From Alcaligenaceae bacterium (GTDB lineage Bacteria; Pseudomonadota; Gammaproteobacteria; Burkholderiales; Burkholderiaceae_B): a DNA stretch of 64,000 nucleotides. A program made the position numbers and the translations under genes. The stretch is taken from contig JACCEN010000008.1 in the NCBI GenBank assembly GCA_013416435.1, positions 62,001 through 126,000 on the forward strand. The letters are read 5' to 3'. Under the pieces are notes generated by a model that saw only the letters and a program-made list of their open reading frames with translations, was not told where the DNA came from and made no database searches. Shown in pieces: positions 9,419 through 22,544 of this stretch (within the stretch, counting starts at the first letter, position 1; each line of letters starts with the position of its first letter).

Positions 9419-10693
9419 CTAATCGTTCGGCAAGGTGGTCTCGGTGGCGAAGAGGTCCTGGACTTTTTCGCGCGGGCGTACGACATGATCGGCCTTGCCG
9501 TCCACGATGATCTCGGCCGGTCGCGGGCGCGTATTGTATTGGCTGGCCATGGTGAAGGCATAGGCGCCGGCCGACATGACAGCAAGAAGATCCCCCTGCT
9601 GGATATCCAGCTGACGGTCGCGCGCCAGCCAGTCGCCGCTTTCGCAAACCGGGCCCACGACGTCGTAGTGCGGCGCTTGAGCGTCGCCGCCACGGGGGGT
9701 TACGGGTTCGACGCCGTGCCATGCGCTATAGAGGGTGGGGCGGATCAGGTCGTTCATGGCCGCGTCCACGATGGCGAAGTTCTTGGTTTCGCCATGCTTC
9801 AGGTATTCCACCTTGGTCAGCAGCACGCCGGCGTTGCCCACCAGCGAACGCCCGGGCTCGAGCACGATTTCAAGGTGGTCCAGGCGGTTTGCCTTCAGAA
9901 CCTGGAAGACATTGTCCAGCAAGGTCGAGGGCGACAAAGGCGTTTCATCCGTATAGCGTATGCCTATTCCGCCGCCCAGGTCGAGATGCTTGAGATGTAT
10001 GCCGTGCTCAGCCAAGGTCTTGATGAGCTTGATGAGCTTGTCCAGGGCGTCCAGGTAGGGGCCGACCTCGGTGATCTGCGAGCCGATGTGGCAGTCGACC
10101 CCGACGATTTCCAGGCCGGGCAGCGATTGAGCACGCTGGTAGACGGTCAGCGCGTGACCGATGGCGATGCCGAACTTGTTGTCCTTGAGCCCGGTGGATA
10201 TATAAGGATGGGTCTTGGCGTCGACGTCGGGGTTCACACGCAGCGATATCGCGGCCGTTTTTCCAGCTGCTTCGGCCACGGCGGAAAGCTGCAGCAGTTC
10301 GGCTTCGGATTCGACATTGAAGCATTTGACGCCGGCCTCCAGCGCGGCCTTCATTTCCCAGGCCTGTTTGCCCACGCCCGAGAACACGATACGGGATGGG
10401 TCGCCGCCGATGGCCAGCACGCGAGCCAGTTCGCCGCCCGAGACGATGTCGAAGCCGGCGCCCAGCGTCTTGAATTCGTTGAGCACCGCCAGATTCGAAT
10501 TGGCTTTCATGCCGTAGCAGACCAGCACTTTGCGATCGCCGATGGCCGACCGATAGGATTCCCACGCGTCGCGCAGGGCCTGGCGCGAGTACACATAAAG
10601 AGGCGTGCCGTATTTCTGGGCCAACACGGGAAGCGCGAGATCTTCGACGTGCAGGACGCCGTTCTTGTGTTGAAAGTGCGGGGCTACTGTCAT
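9419..10693 (-). CDS. lysA: Diaminopimelate decarboxylase
   Basis: The 424-residue fold-III PLP enzyme converts meso-diaminopimelate to lysine, the last step of the pathway. The PLP lysine is K63 in YGMKANSN. The HIGSQ motif, the glycine-rich phosphate-binding stretch DLGGGIGIRY and the CESGDW motif are all present. The ATG at 10693 is chosen because it starts the conserved N-terminus and overlaps the lptM stop by four bases; a longer frame would run back through lptM. It is translationally coupled to lptM, the usual proteobacterial arrangement. Confidence 0.96.
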   Translation of the reverse strand: MTVAPHFQHKNGVLHVEDLALPVLAQKYGTPLYVYSRQALRDAWESYRSAIGDRKVLVCYGMKANSNLAVLNEFKTLGAGFDIVSGGELARVLAIGGDPSRIVFSGVGKQAWEMKAALEAGVKCFNVESEAELLQLSAVAEAAGKTAAISLRVNPDVDAKTHPYISTGLKDNKFGIAIGHALTVYQRAQSLPGLEIVGVDCHIGSQITEVGPYLDALDKLIKLIKTLAEHGIHLKHLDLGGGIGIRYTDETPLSPSTLLDNVFQVLKANRLDHLEIVLEPGRSLVGNAGVLLTKVEYLKHGETKNFAIVDAAMNDLIRPTLYSAWHGVEPVTPRGGDAQAPHYDVVGPVCESGDWLARDRQLDIQQGDLLAVMSAGAYAFTMASQYNTRPRPAEIIVDGKADHVVRPREKVQDLFATETTLPND

Positions 10694-10887
10694 TCTGTCT
10701 TTTCGGATGGGGTGGTGGGAACGGTGCCCGACGTGGGCGGCGCTACCAATGATTCGTCGGGGGCCGGGGGCGGTGGCATATACAGCGGGCCTTTGTAGCC
10801 GCAGGCGGCAACCAGGGCAAGCAGGGACAGGCCGGCGGCCATGCGCCAAACCCGATGGACGGCAGTCTGTTTGTAAGGCGCTTGCAT
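10690..10887 (-). CDS. lptM: LPS-assembly lipoprotein LptM (YifL family)
   Basis: This 65-residue lipoprotein has a short signal sequence ending in the lipobox VAAC, with the lipidated cysteine at residue 29. It is followed by the family signature GYKGPLYMPP and a proline-rich tail. LptM assists maturation of the LptD-LptE translocon in the outer membrane. The start at 10887 gives a normal-length signal peptide. It sits upstream of and overlaps lysA, the arrangement seen in many proteobacteria. Confidence 0.9.
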   Translation of the reverse strand: MQAPYKQTAVHRVWRMAAGLSLLALVAACGYKGPLYMPPPPAPDESLVAPPTSGTVPTTPSEKTE

Positions 10888-10959
10888 GAGAAGCTCCAGT
10901 GGCAGGGAAAAAGTGAGCGGCTGGCCCGTGCTAATGATAGCGCATGGGCCAGCCATCCG

Positions 10960-13392
10960 TTAGAACGGAATGGTCGTCTCTTTGGGAAGGCCTTCGGAGC
11001 GGACACCGGTCAATTGATTGAGCAGGTTGCTGATGCCGTCGGACCCGCCGCCATCGACGGGAATGTCTTGCGCCGAGGGGAGGCCGACACGTGCGACCGC
11101 CTGGCCGGGGGGGAATTCCGAGAAATAGTATTCGCCATTCACCAGCGTGAGCCCGCTGGGCAGCGGGCCCGGCGGCGTCTGTGGCTGGTCTTTGAGCGTG
11201 GTGCGCATGTAGTTGAGCCAGATCGGCAGGGACGCGCCGCCACCGGTTTCGCTGGAGCCCAGCGACCGAGGCTGATCGAAGCCCATCCAGGCGATGCCCA
11301 CAAGCTTGGGCGTGAACCCTGCGAACCAGGCGTCGTGCGAATCGTTGGTGGTGCCGGTCTTGCCGCCGATGTCGTTGCGCTTGAGTTCTCGGTGGACTCG
11401 CGCGCCCGTGCCCTGGGTTGCCACACCGCGCATCATGTCGTTCATGACGTAAACGGTACGCGGGTCGATGGCCCGCGCCGCCGCATCGCCGGCCATGATG
11501 GGCTTGGATTGCATGATGACCTTGCCGGCGCTGTCCGTGACGTGGTCGATCAGGTAGGGCGGCACGCGGTAGCCGCCATTGGCGAAGACGGCGTAGGCCC
11601 CCGCGAGCTGCAAGGGAGTGACGCTGCCCGCGCCGAGCGCGAGGGGCAGTACCGCGGGCTGGCGTTCGCGGTCGAAACCGAAGCGCGTCAGGTAGTCTTG
11701 CACGTATTTAGGGCCCACCGCCTGCATGATGCGAATGGAGACCATGTTCTTCGACTTGTACAGGGCTTGCCGCATGGTCAGCATGGGTTCGTACTTGCCG
11801 CCGTAGTTTTTGGGTGTCCAGGCCTTGGAGCCGGTCTGGGCCGCCGTCAGGACGAAGGGTTCGTCGGAAATCTGCGTGGCGGGAGTCAGTCCGCGTTCCA
11901 GGGACGAAGCATAAATGAAAGGCTTGAACGCCGAACCGGGCTGGCGCCAGGCCTGCGTGACGCGGTTGAATTTCCCTTCTTCGAAGTCGAAGCCGCCCAC
12001 CATGGACTGGATGGCACCGTCCTGGGCGCGCAGCGAAACGAACGCCGCCTGGACGGTGGGCATGTTGATGACCTCCCAGTGGTCGCCGTTCTTGTGCACG
12101 TAGACCACCGATCCGCGTTGTATGCGGACGTTTTCCTTGGCGTTCTTGACCAGGCCCCGCGCAACGATGCGCAATGCGCCTTTGTCGGTGATTTCAATGA
12201 TTTCGGAGGAGGACCGGGCGGCCGTGATTTTCTCGGGAGACGCCGACAGCACGACGGCCGTGAGGACATCCACGTTATCGGGGTATTTTTCCTGCAGTTC
12301 ATCCAGCAAGGTGTCCAGCCGCGCCGGGTTTTTCTCTATGCCTTCGGGAAGGTCCAGCGTCTCTTCGGGGCCGGGGTAAGGCGCACGCCGGGTGTAATCG
12401 AGTATGCCCTCGCGCACGGCCTGGTAGGCCGCTTCCTGGTCTTTCGAGTGCACCGTGGTGTAGACGTTGAATCCGCGCGAATAGATGTTGTCCTGGTAGA
12501 CGCCATACAGCAGCTGCCGCGCCAGTTCCGCTACATACTCGCCGTGAATGGCATAGCCGCCCGCGGGCGTGCCTGGCGCCGACTTGAGCACGATTTCCTG
12601 CTTGACGGCTTCCTGGTGTTCGGCTTCGGTCAGGTAGCCCAGGTTCTTCATGCGGTTCAGTACGTAAAGCTGGCGCGTTTTTGCCCGTTCGAAGTTGGCG
12701 ATGGGATTGAAGCGCGAGGGAGCCTTGGGGATGCCCGCGAGCATGGCGGCCTCGGCGGGCGTGACGTCGCCCAGCTGCTTGCCGAAGTAAGTGCGCGATG
12801 CCGCGGCAAAGCCATAGGCGCGATGGCCCAGGTATATTTGGTTCATGTAGAGATCAAGGATCTGATTCTTGGTCAGCGTGGCCTCGATCTTGAAGGTAAG
12901 AAGCAGCTCGTAAAACTTGCGCGTATAGGTTTTTTCCGATGACAGATAGAAATTGCGCGCCACTTGCATCGTAATGGTGCTGGCGCCCTGCGATTTCGAG
13001 AGATTGGTCAGGTTGGCGATGACGGCCCGGCCGACCCCCATCCAGTCGATGCCGCCGTGCTGGTAAAAGCGGTCGTCTTCGGCTGATAGAATGGCCGATT
13101 TCATGACATCGGGTATTTCGTCGAAACGCAGCACGTTGCGGCGCTCTTCGCCGAATTCTCCAATGAGCACCTTGTCGGCCGTATAGATGCGCAGCGGCAC
13201 CCGCGGGCGATAGTCGATCATGGCGCTGAGGTCGGGCAGGTTGGGCCAGGCCAGCGCAAGCGCGAGCGAACCCAGCAAGGCGCCGCACAACCCAAGGCCC
13301 GCCACGAAAATGGTCGCCTTGAGAAAGAAGCGGCCTATCCATGAGCCGGATGCGCCGGAGGTGCTTTTGGGGGATTTGTCAGAGGAACTCAT
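10960..13392 (-). CDS. mrcA: Penicillin-binding protein 1A (bifunctional transglycosylase/transpeptidase)
   Basis: The 810-residue class A PBP has a cytoplasmic tail, a membrane anchor near 22-50, a GT51 transglycosylase domain (catalytic Glu105 in AEDDRFYQHGG) and a transpeptidase domain. The transpeptidase motifs are SAFK with Ser487, SKN downstream and KTGT at 678-681. It polymerises and cross-links peptidoglycan. The ATG at 13392 was chosen because upstream residues are not PBP-like and an AGAGGAA ribosome binding site precedes it. It is divergent from aroK with about 115 bp between the starts. Confidence 0.95.
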   Translation of the reverse strand: MSSSDKSPKSTSGASGSWIGRFFLKATIFVAGLGLCGALLGSLALALAWPNLPDLSAMIDYRPRVPLRIYTADKVLIGEFGEERRNVLRFDEIPDVMKSAILSAEDDRFYQHGGIDWMGVGRAVIANLTNLSKSQGASTITMQVARNFYLSSEKTYTRKFYELLLTFKIEATLTKNQILDLYMNQIYLGHRAYGFAAASRTYFGKQLGDVTPAEAAMLAGIPKAPSRFNPIANFERAKTRQLYVLNRMKNLGYLTEAEHQEAVKQEIVLKSAPGTPAGGYAIHGEYVAELARQLLYGVYQDNIYSRGFNVYTTVHSKDQEAAYQAVREGILDYTRRAPYPGPEETLDLPEGIEKNPARLDTLLDELQEKYPDNVDVLTAVVLSASPEKITAARSSSEIIEITDKGALRIVARGLVKNAKENVRIQRGSVVYVHKNGDHWEVINMPTVQAAFVSLRAQDGAIQSMVGGFDFEEGKFNRVTQAWRQPGSAFKPFIYASSLERGLTPATQISDEPFVLTAAQTGSKAWTPKNYGGKYEPMLTMRQALYKSKNMVSIRIMQAVGPKYVQDYLTRFGFDRERQPAVLPLALGAGSVTPLQLAGAYAVFANGGYRVPPYLIDHVTDSAGKVIMQSKPIMAGDAAARAIDPRTVYVMNDMMRGVATQGTGARVHRELKRNDIGGKTGTTNDSHDAWFAGFTPKLVGIAWMGFDQPRSLGSSETGGGASLPIWLNYMRTTLKDQPQTPPGPLPSGLTLVNGEYYFSEFPPGQAVARVGLPSAQDIPVDGGGSDGISNLLNQLTGVRSEGLPKETTIPF

Positions 13393-13507
13393 TAGGTGCG
13401 ATTTTAAGTCCAAGCCGGGTGGGACTATGATTTGCGCTTCAGGTTTATGTAACCGAGTAATGCAGTGTAGCGGCATGCATCCGGCTTGCAAGTGGGATAA
13501 TACACAA

Positions 13508-14116
13508 ATGATTGATTCTTTACCTTTTCAGCCCCCAGAAACCGGGCACGGCCTTGGACCGCCGTCCGATGTGCCGCAGGCCACATTGCCTTACGACGCG
13601 CCCGTTTTCCTGGTTGGCATGATGGGTGCCGGAAAAACCACAATCGGGCGCCAGCTTGCGCGGGTTCTGGGCCGGGAATTCATCGACCTGGACCACGAGC
13701 TCGAAGCCCGCTGCGGCGTCAGGGTCGCCTTGATCTTCGACATTGAAGGCGAAGAAGGGTTCCGGAAGCGCGAAACCGCAGCACTGGACGAGTGCTCGCA
13801 AAGACGCGGTATTGTCCTGGCCACCGGCGGAGGCGCCGTGCTGGCGGCCGAGAACCGCAGCTATCTGAAAGAGCGCGGCGTGGTGGTGTATTTGCGCGCC
13901 GGCGCAGACGAGCTGTACCGGCGCGTGGCGCGGGACCGAAATCGCCCGTTGCTTCAGACTGCCGACCCTCAGGGCCGCCTGCGCGACTTGCTGGCCGAAC
14001 GCGAGCCGCTATATGAAAGCGTGGCGCACGTCACATTCGAAACCGGCACCATGCCTTTGCCGCAAGTGCTGCGTGCCTTGCTGCCCTTGCTTCAACAACA
14101 TAAGGTGAACCCATGA
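13508..14116 (+). CDS. aroK: Shikimate kinase
   Basis: The 202-residue kinase phosphorylates shikimate at the 3-hydroxyl in chorismate synthesis. The Walker A motif GMMGAGKTT is at 37-45, the shikimate-binding DLDHELE region starts near 61, GEEGFRKRE is at about 81-89 and ATGGGAV at about 105-111. The start at 13508 leaves a ~30-residue N-terminal extension that is common in betaproteobacterial AroK. Its stop overlaps the aroB start by four bases, so aroK and aroB are translationally coupled. Confidence 0.94.
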   Translation: MIDSLPFQPPETGHGLGPPSDVPQATLPYDAPVFLVGMMGAGKTTIGRQLARVLGREFIDLDHELEARCGVRVALIFDIEGEEGFRKRETAALDECSQRRGIVLATGGGAVLAAENRSYLKERGVVVYLRAGADELYRRVARDRNRPLLQTADPQGRLRDLLAEREPLYESVAHVTFETGTMPLPQVLRALLPLLQQHKVNP

Positions 14117-15231
14117 GTACAGTGCAGGTGGATACGCCGGGAGGGCGGTATCCCATCCATGTGGCGCCTGGGCGTCTGGACCGCTTGGCGGAAAGCATAC
14201 CCGCCGACGCCACCGCCATTGCGCTCGTTACCAACCCCACGGTTGCCTCCATCTATGGCGAGCGCGCGGAACGGGCGCTGGCTCGCAGCGGCAAGCCGGT
14301 CATCCGGATCACGCTGCCGGATGGCGAGGCGCACAAGGACTGGCAAACGCTGAATCTTGTTTTCGATGGCCTGTTGCAGGGTCGCCACGATCGCAAGAGC
14401 GTGCTGGTTGCGCTGGGAGGCGGTGTCATCGGAGACATGTGCGGTTTCGCGGCAGCCAGCTACATGCGCGGCATACGGTTTCTTCAGGTTCCCACCACGC
14501 TGCTTGCACAAGTGGATTCCTCGGTGGGCGGCAAGACCGCCATCAATCATCCGCTGGGCAAGAACATGATCGGGGCGTTCTACCAACCGGTCGCCGTGGA
14601 GATCGATACTGATGTCCTTCAGACACTGCCTGCGCGGGAAATCTCGGCGGGCTTGGCGGAAGTCATCAAATACGGATTGATCATCGATGCGGAATTCTTC
14701 GACTGGTGCGAACGGAACGCTTCGAAATTGCGTTCCCTGGATCCGGAAGCCATCACCTATGCCATCCGGCGGTCCTGCGAACTCAAGGCCCATGTTGTGT
14801 CCCAAGATGAACGGGAAACCGGCTTGCGGGCCATTCTGAACTTCGGGCACACCTTCGGCCATGCGATCGAGGCCGGGCTGGGGTATGGGCAGTGGCTGCA
14901 CGGGGAAGCCGTCGGCTGCGGCATGGTCCAGGCGGCCGAACTGTCGATGCTGACGCATGGGCTGCCGCCGGCGGACGCGCGGCGCGTCCGCGCGCTGGTC
15001 GAGGCCATAGGCTGCCCCGTCCAGCCTCCCGACCTTGGCGTGGATCGATGGATAGACCTGATGCAGGTCGACAAGAAAACGGAAGGCGGGACCTTGCGCT
15101 TCATCCTGCTGCCCGAAATCGGGCGGGCCTGCTTCGAGCCGGCGCCGCTCGACGCCTTGAGGCGGGTGCTGGCGTCCACGGTTTCCGCCGCGGTCGAGCA
15201 GCCCCCGCTGCCTTCCGGCATCAGCGTGTAA
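14113..15231 (+). CDS. aroB: 3-dehydroquinate synthase
   Basis: The 372-residue enzyme converts DAHP to 3-dehydroquinate using NAD and a divalent metal. The NAD-binding GGGVIGD stretch begins at residue 102, [11 protein letters not shown] is at about 135-145, the metal glutamate lies in [10 protein letters not shown] and the metal histidines in [11 protein letters not shown]. It overlaps aroK by four bases and dgt starts 10 bp downstream, giving the typical aroK-aroB-dgt operon. Confidence 0.96.
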   Translation: MSTVQVDTPGGRYPIHVAPGRLDRLAESIPADATAIALVTNPTVASIYGERAERALARSGKPVIRITLPDGEAHKDWQTLNLVFDGLLQGRHDRKSVLVALGGGVIGDMCGFAAASYMRGIRFLQVPTTLLAQVDSSVGGKTAINHPLGKNMIGAFYQPVAVEIDTDVLQTLPAREISAGLAEVIKYGLIIDAEFFDWCERNASKLRSLDPEAITYAIRRSCELKAHVVSQDERETGLRAILNFGHTFGHAIEAGLGYGQWLHGEAVGCGMVQAAELSMLTHGLPPADARRVRALVEAIGCPVQPPDLGVDRWIDLMQVDKKTEGGTLRFILLPEIGRACFEPAPLDALRRVLASTVSAAVEQPPLPSGISV

Positions 15232-15240
15232 GGGGCGGCG

Positions 15241-16371
15241 ATGACGCGGCTTGCTCCCTACGCTTCCCATGCCGAGCAAACACGCGGTCGCCGGTACGAC
15301 GAAGCGCCACCCGTCGGCCGCAACCAGTTTCAGCGCGACCGCGACCGCATCATCCATTGCAATGCTTTCCGCCTGCTCGAATACAAGACGCAGGTTTTCA
15401 TCAATCACGAAGGCGACCTTTTCCGCACAAGGCTGACCCACAGCATCGAAGTCGCCCAGATCGCCCGTACCCTTGCGCGCAACCTGGGCCTGCACGAAGA
15501 CCTGACTGAAGCCATCTCGCTGGCCCACGACCTGGGCCACACCCCGTTCGGTCATGCCGGCCAGGATGAGCTCAATGCCTGCATGCGCGAATTCGCGCCG
15601 CAGGCGGGGGGATTCGAGCACAATCTGCAAAGCTTGCGCGTCGTCGATGAACTCGAAGAGCGCTATGCCGCCTTCAACGGCCTGAACCTGTGCTTCGAAA
15701 CCCGCGAGGGGATACTCAAGCATTGCTCGGCAAAACACGCCGAAAGGCTGGGCGATGTGGGCGAGCGCTTCCTGACGCGCACGCAGCCCTCTCTGGAGGC
15801 TCAGGTCGCCAACCTGGCGGACGAAATTGCTTACAACAACCACGATATCGACGACGGCCTGCGATCGGGCCTGATCACGGTCGAGCAGCTGCAAATGCTG
15901 GAAATCTTTGCCACGCACCATGCGCAGGTAAAGCGTCGTTACCCATCCATCGAAAAGCGGCGCCTGGTGGCCGAGATCATTCGGGCAATGATCAACACCC
16001 TGGTGGTCGACCTCACGGAAACCACCCTGGAGAATATCCGGCGCTACCAGCCGGACAGCGCCGACGCGGTTCGCGCATGCCCCCCGCTGGCGGCATTCTC
16101 GGTCGGCATGCGCCAGCAGGCGGATGCGCTCAAGCGCTTCCTGTTCGAAAACCTGTACCGCCATTATCGCGTCATGCGCATGACCGGCAAGGCGCGCAGC
16201 ATCGTCCGGGATCTCTTCACCGCTTTCCTGAACGATCCGCGCCTGCTGGCCAACGACTACCGGCGCGACGACGCCAACGCACAGGCCCGCGCCATAGCCG
16301 ACTACATCGCAGGCATGACCGACCGCTACGCCATACGCGAGCATGGCCAGATCTTCCGGATGGAGTCCTGA
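15241..16371 (+). CDS. dgt: Deoxyguanosinetriphosphate triphosphohydrolase-like HD protein
   Basis: The 376-residue HD-superfamily enzyme is predicted to hydrolyse dNTPs to the nucleoside and triphosphate. Metal ligands include H67 in LTHS and H96-D97 in AHDLGH, with a further conserved [12 protein letters not shown] segment. The length matches the short dGTPase-like class rather than the ~500-residue E. coli Dgt. An AGGGG ribosome binding site precedes the start. It ends the aroK-aroB operon and is followed by two palindromic repeats. Confidence 0.92.
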   Translation: MTRLAPYASHAEQTRGRRYDEAPPVGRNQFQRDRDRIIHCNAFRLLEYKTQVFINHEGDLFRTRLTHSIEVAQIARTLARNLGLHEDLTEAISLAHDLGHTPFGHAGQDELNACMREFAPQAGGFEHNLQSLRVVDELEERYAAFNGLNLCFETREGILKHCSAKHAERLGDVGERFLTRTQPSLEAQVANLADEIAYNNHDIDDGLRSGLITVEQLQMLEIFATHHAQVKRRYPSIEKRRLVAEIIRAMINTLVVDLTETTLENIRRYQPDSADAVRACPPLAAFSVGMRQQADALKRFLFENLYRHYRVMRMTGKARSIVRDLFTAFLNDPRLLANDYRRDDANAQARAIADYIAGMTDRYAIREHGQIFRMES

Positions 16372-16393
16372 GCTTGTTGGGGTCAAGCTCGTT

Positions 16394-16423
16394 GGGGTCA
16401 GACCCCGCACGGGGTCTGACCCC
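16394..16423. repeat. 30-bp palindromic repeat
   Basis: A common-form copy with the centre GCAC lies between the convergent dgt and uvrA genes. Confidence 0.95.
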
Positions 16424-16433
16424 TGACCCCCTG

Positions 16434-19322
<2,889 letters not shown>

Positions 19323-19450
19323 AAGCTTGGTGGTTACGTCTTTTAAAGGCCAACTTGTTACTATAACGCGCTGTCGGATTCCGTGTGCCGGTGACTTCTA
19401 TGGTCCAATGCAGTCACGGCGCCAGACCAGGACACTATTTCACGAATCTT

Positions 19451-20659
19451 ATGAGTACTCCCGCCGCCCGTCCGGGCCACTCCCCGAAAACCCGGCTCAA
19501 GCTGACTCCGGTTGAACGGCGCGCCAGCATTACGCTCGCGCTGCTGTTTGCGTCCAGGATGCTGGGCCTGTTCTTGCTGACGCCCATCTTCGCCGTGGCG
19601 GCGCAGGCCATTCCGGGTGGCAATGACGCGACGCGCGTAGGCCTGGCGCTGGGCGCATACGGCCTGACGCAGGCCGTCATGCAGATACCGCTGGGCATGG
19701 CGTCCGATCGCTTCGGCAGGCGTCCGGTCATCGTGTTCGGCATGGTGCTGTTCATTGTGGGCGGCGTCATTTGCGCGCTTGCGGAAAACGTCGACTGGAT
19801 CATCGTAGGGCGCGTGATCCAGGGCCTGGGTGCGGTATCGGCGGCGATTACCGCCTGGGTGGCCGATGCCACCCGTCCGGAGGTGCGCACGCGCGCCATG
19901 GCCATGGTGGGCGGCTCCATCGGCATTTCATTTGCGGTGTCGCTGGTCCTTTCACCCGTGCTGGTGGGGGAATTCGGCTTGTCCGGCCTGTTCTGGGCGA
20001 TCAGCCTGCTGGGTTTCGTCTGCCTGTTGATCGCCGGCTTCGTGGTGCCGGTCGTGCCTTTGGCCAAGACGCCCATCGTGCAGGCGCGGCCGCGCGATGT
20101 CCTGGCCCATGTCGACCTGCTGCGGCTGAACTTCGGGGTATTCTGCCTGCACTTCATCCTGATGGCGCTGTTCATCGTCGCGCCCGGCATGCTCGCCAGA
20201 CTGGGTGGCTATGACACCGCCAGCCTGTGGCAGGTGTATCTGCCCGTCATCCTGCTGTCGTTCGTCCTGATGGTACCGGCCGTTTTCTATACGGAAACCC
20301 GCCGCATGCACAAATTGGCGCTGGAGATCGCGGTGGCGGGGCTGGTGGTCGTCCTGGCGGTCATGCCGCTGGCCAGTCAAAGCTTCCCGGCGGTAGTCAT
20401 ATTGCTGGTAGGGTTCTTCATCGCCTTCAATATCCTGGAGGCCTTGCAGCCTTCGCTGGTTTCCCGGGTGGCGCCACCAGAGTACAAAGGACTGGCACTG
20501 GGCTTCTACAATACGGCCCAGTCGCTGGGCGTATTCCTGGGGGGGGCGGCCGGCGGCGTGCTCACGTCGCTGCAGCGCCCTTCCTCGGTATTTTTGTTGT
20601 CGGCGGCGATGGGTTTTGCATGGTTCCTGACGGCTCGCGGGTTCAAGGACCGGTACTGA
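19451..20659 (+). CDS. Major facilitator superfamily transporter (YajR-like)
   Basis: The 402-residue protein has about twelve hydrophobic segments. The MFS A-motif-like sequence [13 protein letters not shown] lies between helices 2 and 3, the hallmark of proton-coupled drug-type exporters. The substrate is unknown. The ATG at 19451 is chosen since the preceding residues are not MFS-like. It lies between uvrA (divergent) and ssb (same strand), an arrangement I associate with Bordetella relatives. Confidence 0.85.
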   Translation: MSTPAARPGHSPKTRLKLTPVERRASITLALLFASRMLGLFLLTPIFAVAAQAIPGGNDATRVGLALGAYGLTQAVMQIPLGMASDRFGRRPVIVFGMVLFIVGGVICALAENVDWIIVGRVIQGLGAVSAAITAWVADATRPEVRTRAMAMVGGSIGISFAVSLVLSPVLVGEFGLSGLFWAISLLGFVCLLIAGFVVPVVPLAKTPIVQARPRDVLAHVDLLRLNFGVFCLHFILMALFIVAPGMLARLGGYDTASLWQVYLPVILLSFVLMVPAVFYTETRRMHKLALEIAVAGLVVVLAVMPLASQSFPAVVILLVGFFIAFNILEALQPSLVSRVAPPEYKGLALGFYNTAQSLGVFLGGAAGGVLTSLQRPSSVFLLSAAMGFAWFLTARGFKDRY

Positions 20660-20767
20660 GCGAGACAATTCCGCACCATAGCGCTATTACGGTAAACCCT
20701 GGCAAGGAGTCCGTCATTCGTCGATAATTGACATCAGTCTGAATTTTTCAAGTTAAAGGTACTAGTC

Positions 20768-21250
20768 ATGGCCTCAGTCAATAAAGTCATTCTCGTCGGC
20801 AACCTGGGACGAGATCCGGAAGTGCGCTACAGCCCTGACGGCGCCGCCATCTGCAATGTTTCCATTGCCACCACGTCGCAATGGAAAGACAAAGTAACGG
20901 GCGAAAGGCGCGAAGAAACCGAATGGCATCGCGTCGTGTTCTATAACCGGCTTGCCGAAATCGCCGGTGAATACCTCAAGAAGGGCCGTTCGGTCTACGT
21001 CGAAGGCCGCCTCAAGACACGCAAATGGCAAGACAAGGACACCGGCGCCGACCGCTACAGCACGGACATCGTCGCCGACCAGATGCAGATGCTGGGCGGC
21101 CGCGAAGGCGGCGATGCCGGCATGGGCGGCGGCGACTTCAACCAGGCGCCCGCGCCGCAGCGTCAGCGGCCGGCACAACAGCCCCGCCCCGCCGCACCGG
21201 CCGCACCCGCAGCCAACCTGGCCGACATGGACGACGACATTCCGTTCTAG
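20768..21250 (+). CDS. ssb: Single-stranded DNA-binding protein
   Basis: The 160-residue protein has an N-terminal OB fold (about 1-110, beginning [20 protein letters not shown]), a glycine/proline/glutamine-rich linker and the acidic tail DMDDDIPF. The tail recruits replication and repair partners. The ribosome binding site is AAAGG. A repeat follows the stop by 7 bp, and beyond it the gene order changes to the catabolic island. Confidence 0.97.
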   Translation: MASVNKVILVGNLGRDPEVRYSPDGAAICNVSIATTSQWKDKVTGERREETEWHRVVFYNRLAEIAGEYLKKGRSVYVEGRLKTRKWQDKDTGADRYSTDIVADQMQMLGGREGGDAGMGGGDFNQAPAPQRQRPAQQPRPAAPAAPAANLADMDDDIPF

Positions 21251-21257
21251 CGGGCTG

Positions 21258-21287
21258 GGGGTCAGACCCCGTACGGGGTCTGACCCC
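21258..21287. repeat. 30-bp palindromic repeat at the left edge of the catabolic island
   Basis: A perfect common-form copy (centre GTAC) lies between ssb and the convergent Bug-protein gene. No further copy occurs until 32830, just past the GntR gene. Confidence 0.95.
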
Positions 21288-21325
21288 GCTCTCTGGCCAT
21301 TACTCTTGGCGTCGTCGGAAGGCCT

Positions 21326-22279
21326 TTACTGCTTAGCCGCCATGAATTTTGCAGACAAGCGATCGAGTTCGCTGCTTTCCTCCTGCACGTACGCCTCGAA
21401 TTCTTGAGGTGTGCTAAATATGGCTTCCGCTCCGCCATGTTCAATGGCGGTCAGCAGTTGTTTATCTGTTGAGACCGTCTTGACGCCGTCCATGATCGCG
21501 TTGATTACTGCTGGAGGCGTGGCTTTGGGCACCATAAGGCCATACCAGGCATCGCCGGTTACGGGATATCCCAATTCGGTAAGCGTGGGAACATCTGGCA
21601 AGCCATTGAAGCGCTGTTTCGAGGTAACCGCCAAAATGCGAAGCGTCCCGGCGTGATGTTTGGCGAGTGCGGACGATGCAGAGGGAAGACCAACGGTAAT
21701 GTGGTTGCCAAGCAAGTCGTTCGTCATAGGCGCCGTGCCTTTGTAGTTTACATTGACCGTCCGTGTCAGGTTGGCGGTGTGAATCAAATTCTTGCTGATG
21801 AGCTCCGTAAGCCGGGTGGCTGCGCCGATTCCACAATCCGACTTGGAGCAGTGGGCGACCAGGTCACTAATGCTTTTGTATGGCGATTGGCCTGAAACCG
21901 TAACCGTGGTCGGACTGCGAGCAATCATTGACACCAATGCAAGATCTTTTTCGACGTCGAACTTCAGTTCCGGCATGATGGCTTTCCATAACAGCATCTG
22001 ATTGAGCTGCATGAGTATGGTGTAGCCATCCGGTGCGCTGCGTAGCAGCTTTTGCGTGCCAATGACCCCGTCTGCGCCAGGTATGTTTTCAACGATTACC
22101 GGCTGACTCCAATGGTCCGATAATTTCATGGCTAGCAGTCTTGCGACGTTATCTGTTCCGCCGCCTGGCGGATACGGGACGATTAGCGTAACAGCACGGT
22201 CTGGGTACGAGTTGGCGGATGCAGCAAAGGGCAGCGAAATAAAAAACATACATGCTGCCAGAAAAAGCTTCAATTTCAC
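21326..22279 (-). CDS. Bug-family periplasmic binding protein (tripartite tricarboxylate transporter type)
   Basis: The 317-residue protein has a signal peptide ending in FAASA and the Bug-family features YPDRAVTLIVPYPPGGGTDNVARLLA and IPGADGVIG. Members bind carboxylates or related small acids in the periplasm. No TctA or TctB membrane partner lies in this window. The start is GTG, supported by AGGAG eight bases upstream. It is divergent from the dioxygenase gene and shares the regulatory region 22280-22544, which suggests it captures the substrate of the adjacent pathway. Confidence 0.88.
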   Translation of the reverse strand: MKLKLFLAACMFFISLPFAASANSYPDRAVTLIVPYPPGGGTDNVARLLAMKLSDHWSQPVIVENIPGADGVIGTQKLLRSAPDGYTILMQLNQMLLWKAIMPELKFDVEKDLALVSMIARSPTTVTVSGQSPYKSISDLVAHCSKSDCGIGAATRLTELISKNLIHTANLTRTVNVNYKGTAPMTNDLLGNHITVGLPSASSALAKHHAGTLRILAVTSKQRFNGLPDVPTLTELGYPVTGDAWYGLMVPKATPPAVINAIMDGVKTVSTDKQLLTAIEHGGAEAIFSTPQEFEAYVQEESSELDRLSAKFMAAKQ

Positions 22280-22544
22280 GGTGGTCTCCTGAGATGTTTT
22301 TAATTTGAGCTGACAACGGCTGCCGGATGGATTGTCACCCCGTTCGGCGCCTGGTAGTCAACCGCTACATCACACGCTAACTACATACATCATTTTTGTA
22401 AACAGTTTTAATGACAAAATAGTTTTTATTTGATAAATTGTCAACAAAAATGTTGACTTCGCTATGGGGAGGCAGCATTCTCATCGCAACAATAGAGTTT
22501 TTGCGCAATATCCGTCGGTTCTTTGATCAGTAGGAGACCTGAAC
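22280..22544. promoter_or_regulatory. A/T-rich divergent control region of the catabolic island
   Basis: This 265-bp region separates the Bug gene (minus) and the dioxygenase gene (plus). It is much richer in A/T than the flanking genes. It contains the operator-like site at 22436-22449, a weaker related element (TTTTGTAAACAGTT at 22394-22407) and the inverted pair GTCAAC/GTTGAC at 22440-22457. No coding sequence was recognised. Confidence 0.6.
22436..22449. promoter_or_regulatory. Putative GntR-family operator, site 1
   Basis: The sequence AATTGTCAACAAAA matches the pattern AATTGT-N2-ACAATT that recurs before the aconitase/lyase pair and the gntR gene. FadR-subfamily regulators typically bind short palindromes of the type TTGT-N2/3-ACAA. 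Binding by the local GntR protein is an inference. Confidence 0.5.

Noticed and set aside
10855-12942. A 695-codon open frame antisense to the PBP1A gene.
   Set aside because: It shows no domain and its composition is that of a shadow frame; the PBP1A motifs on the other strand are complete.
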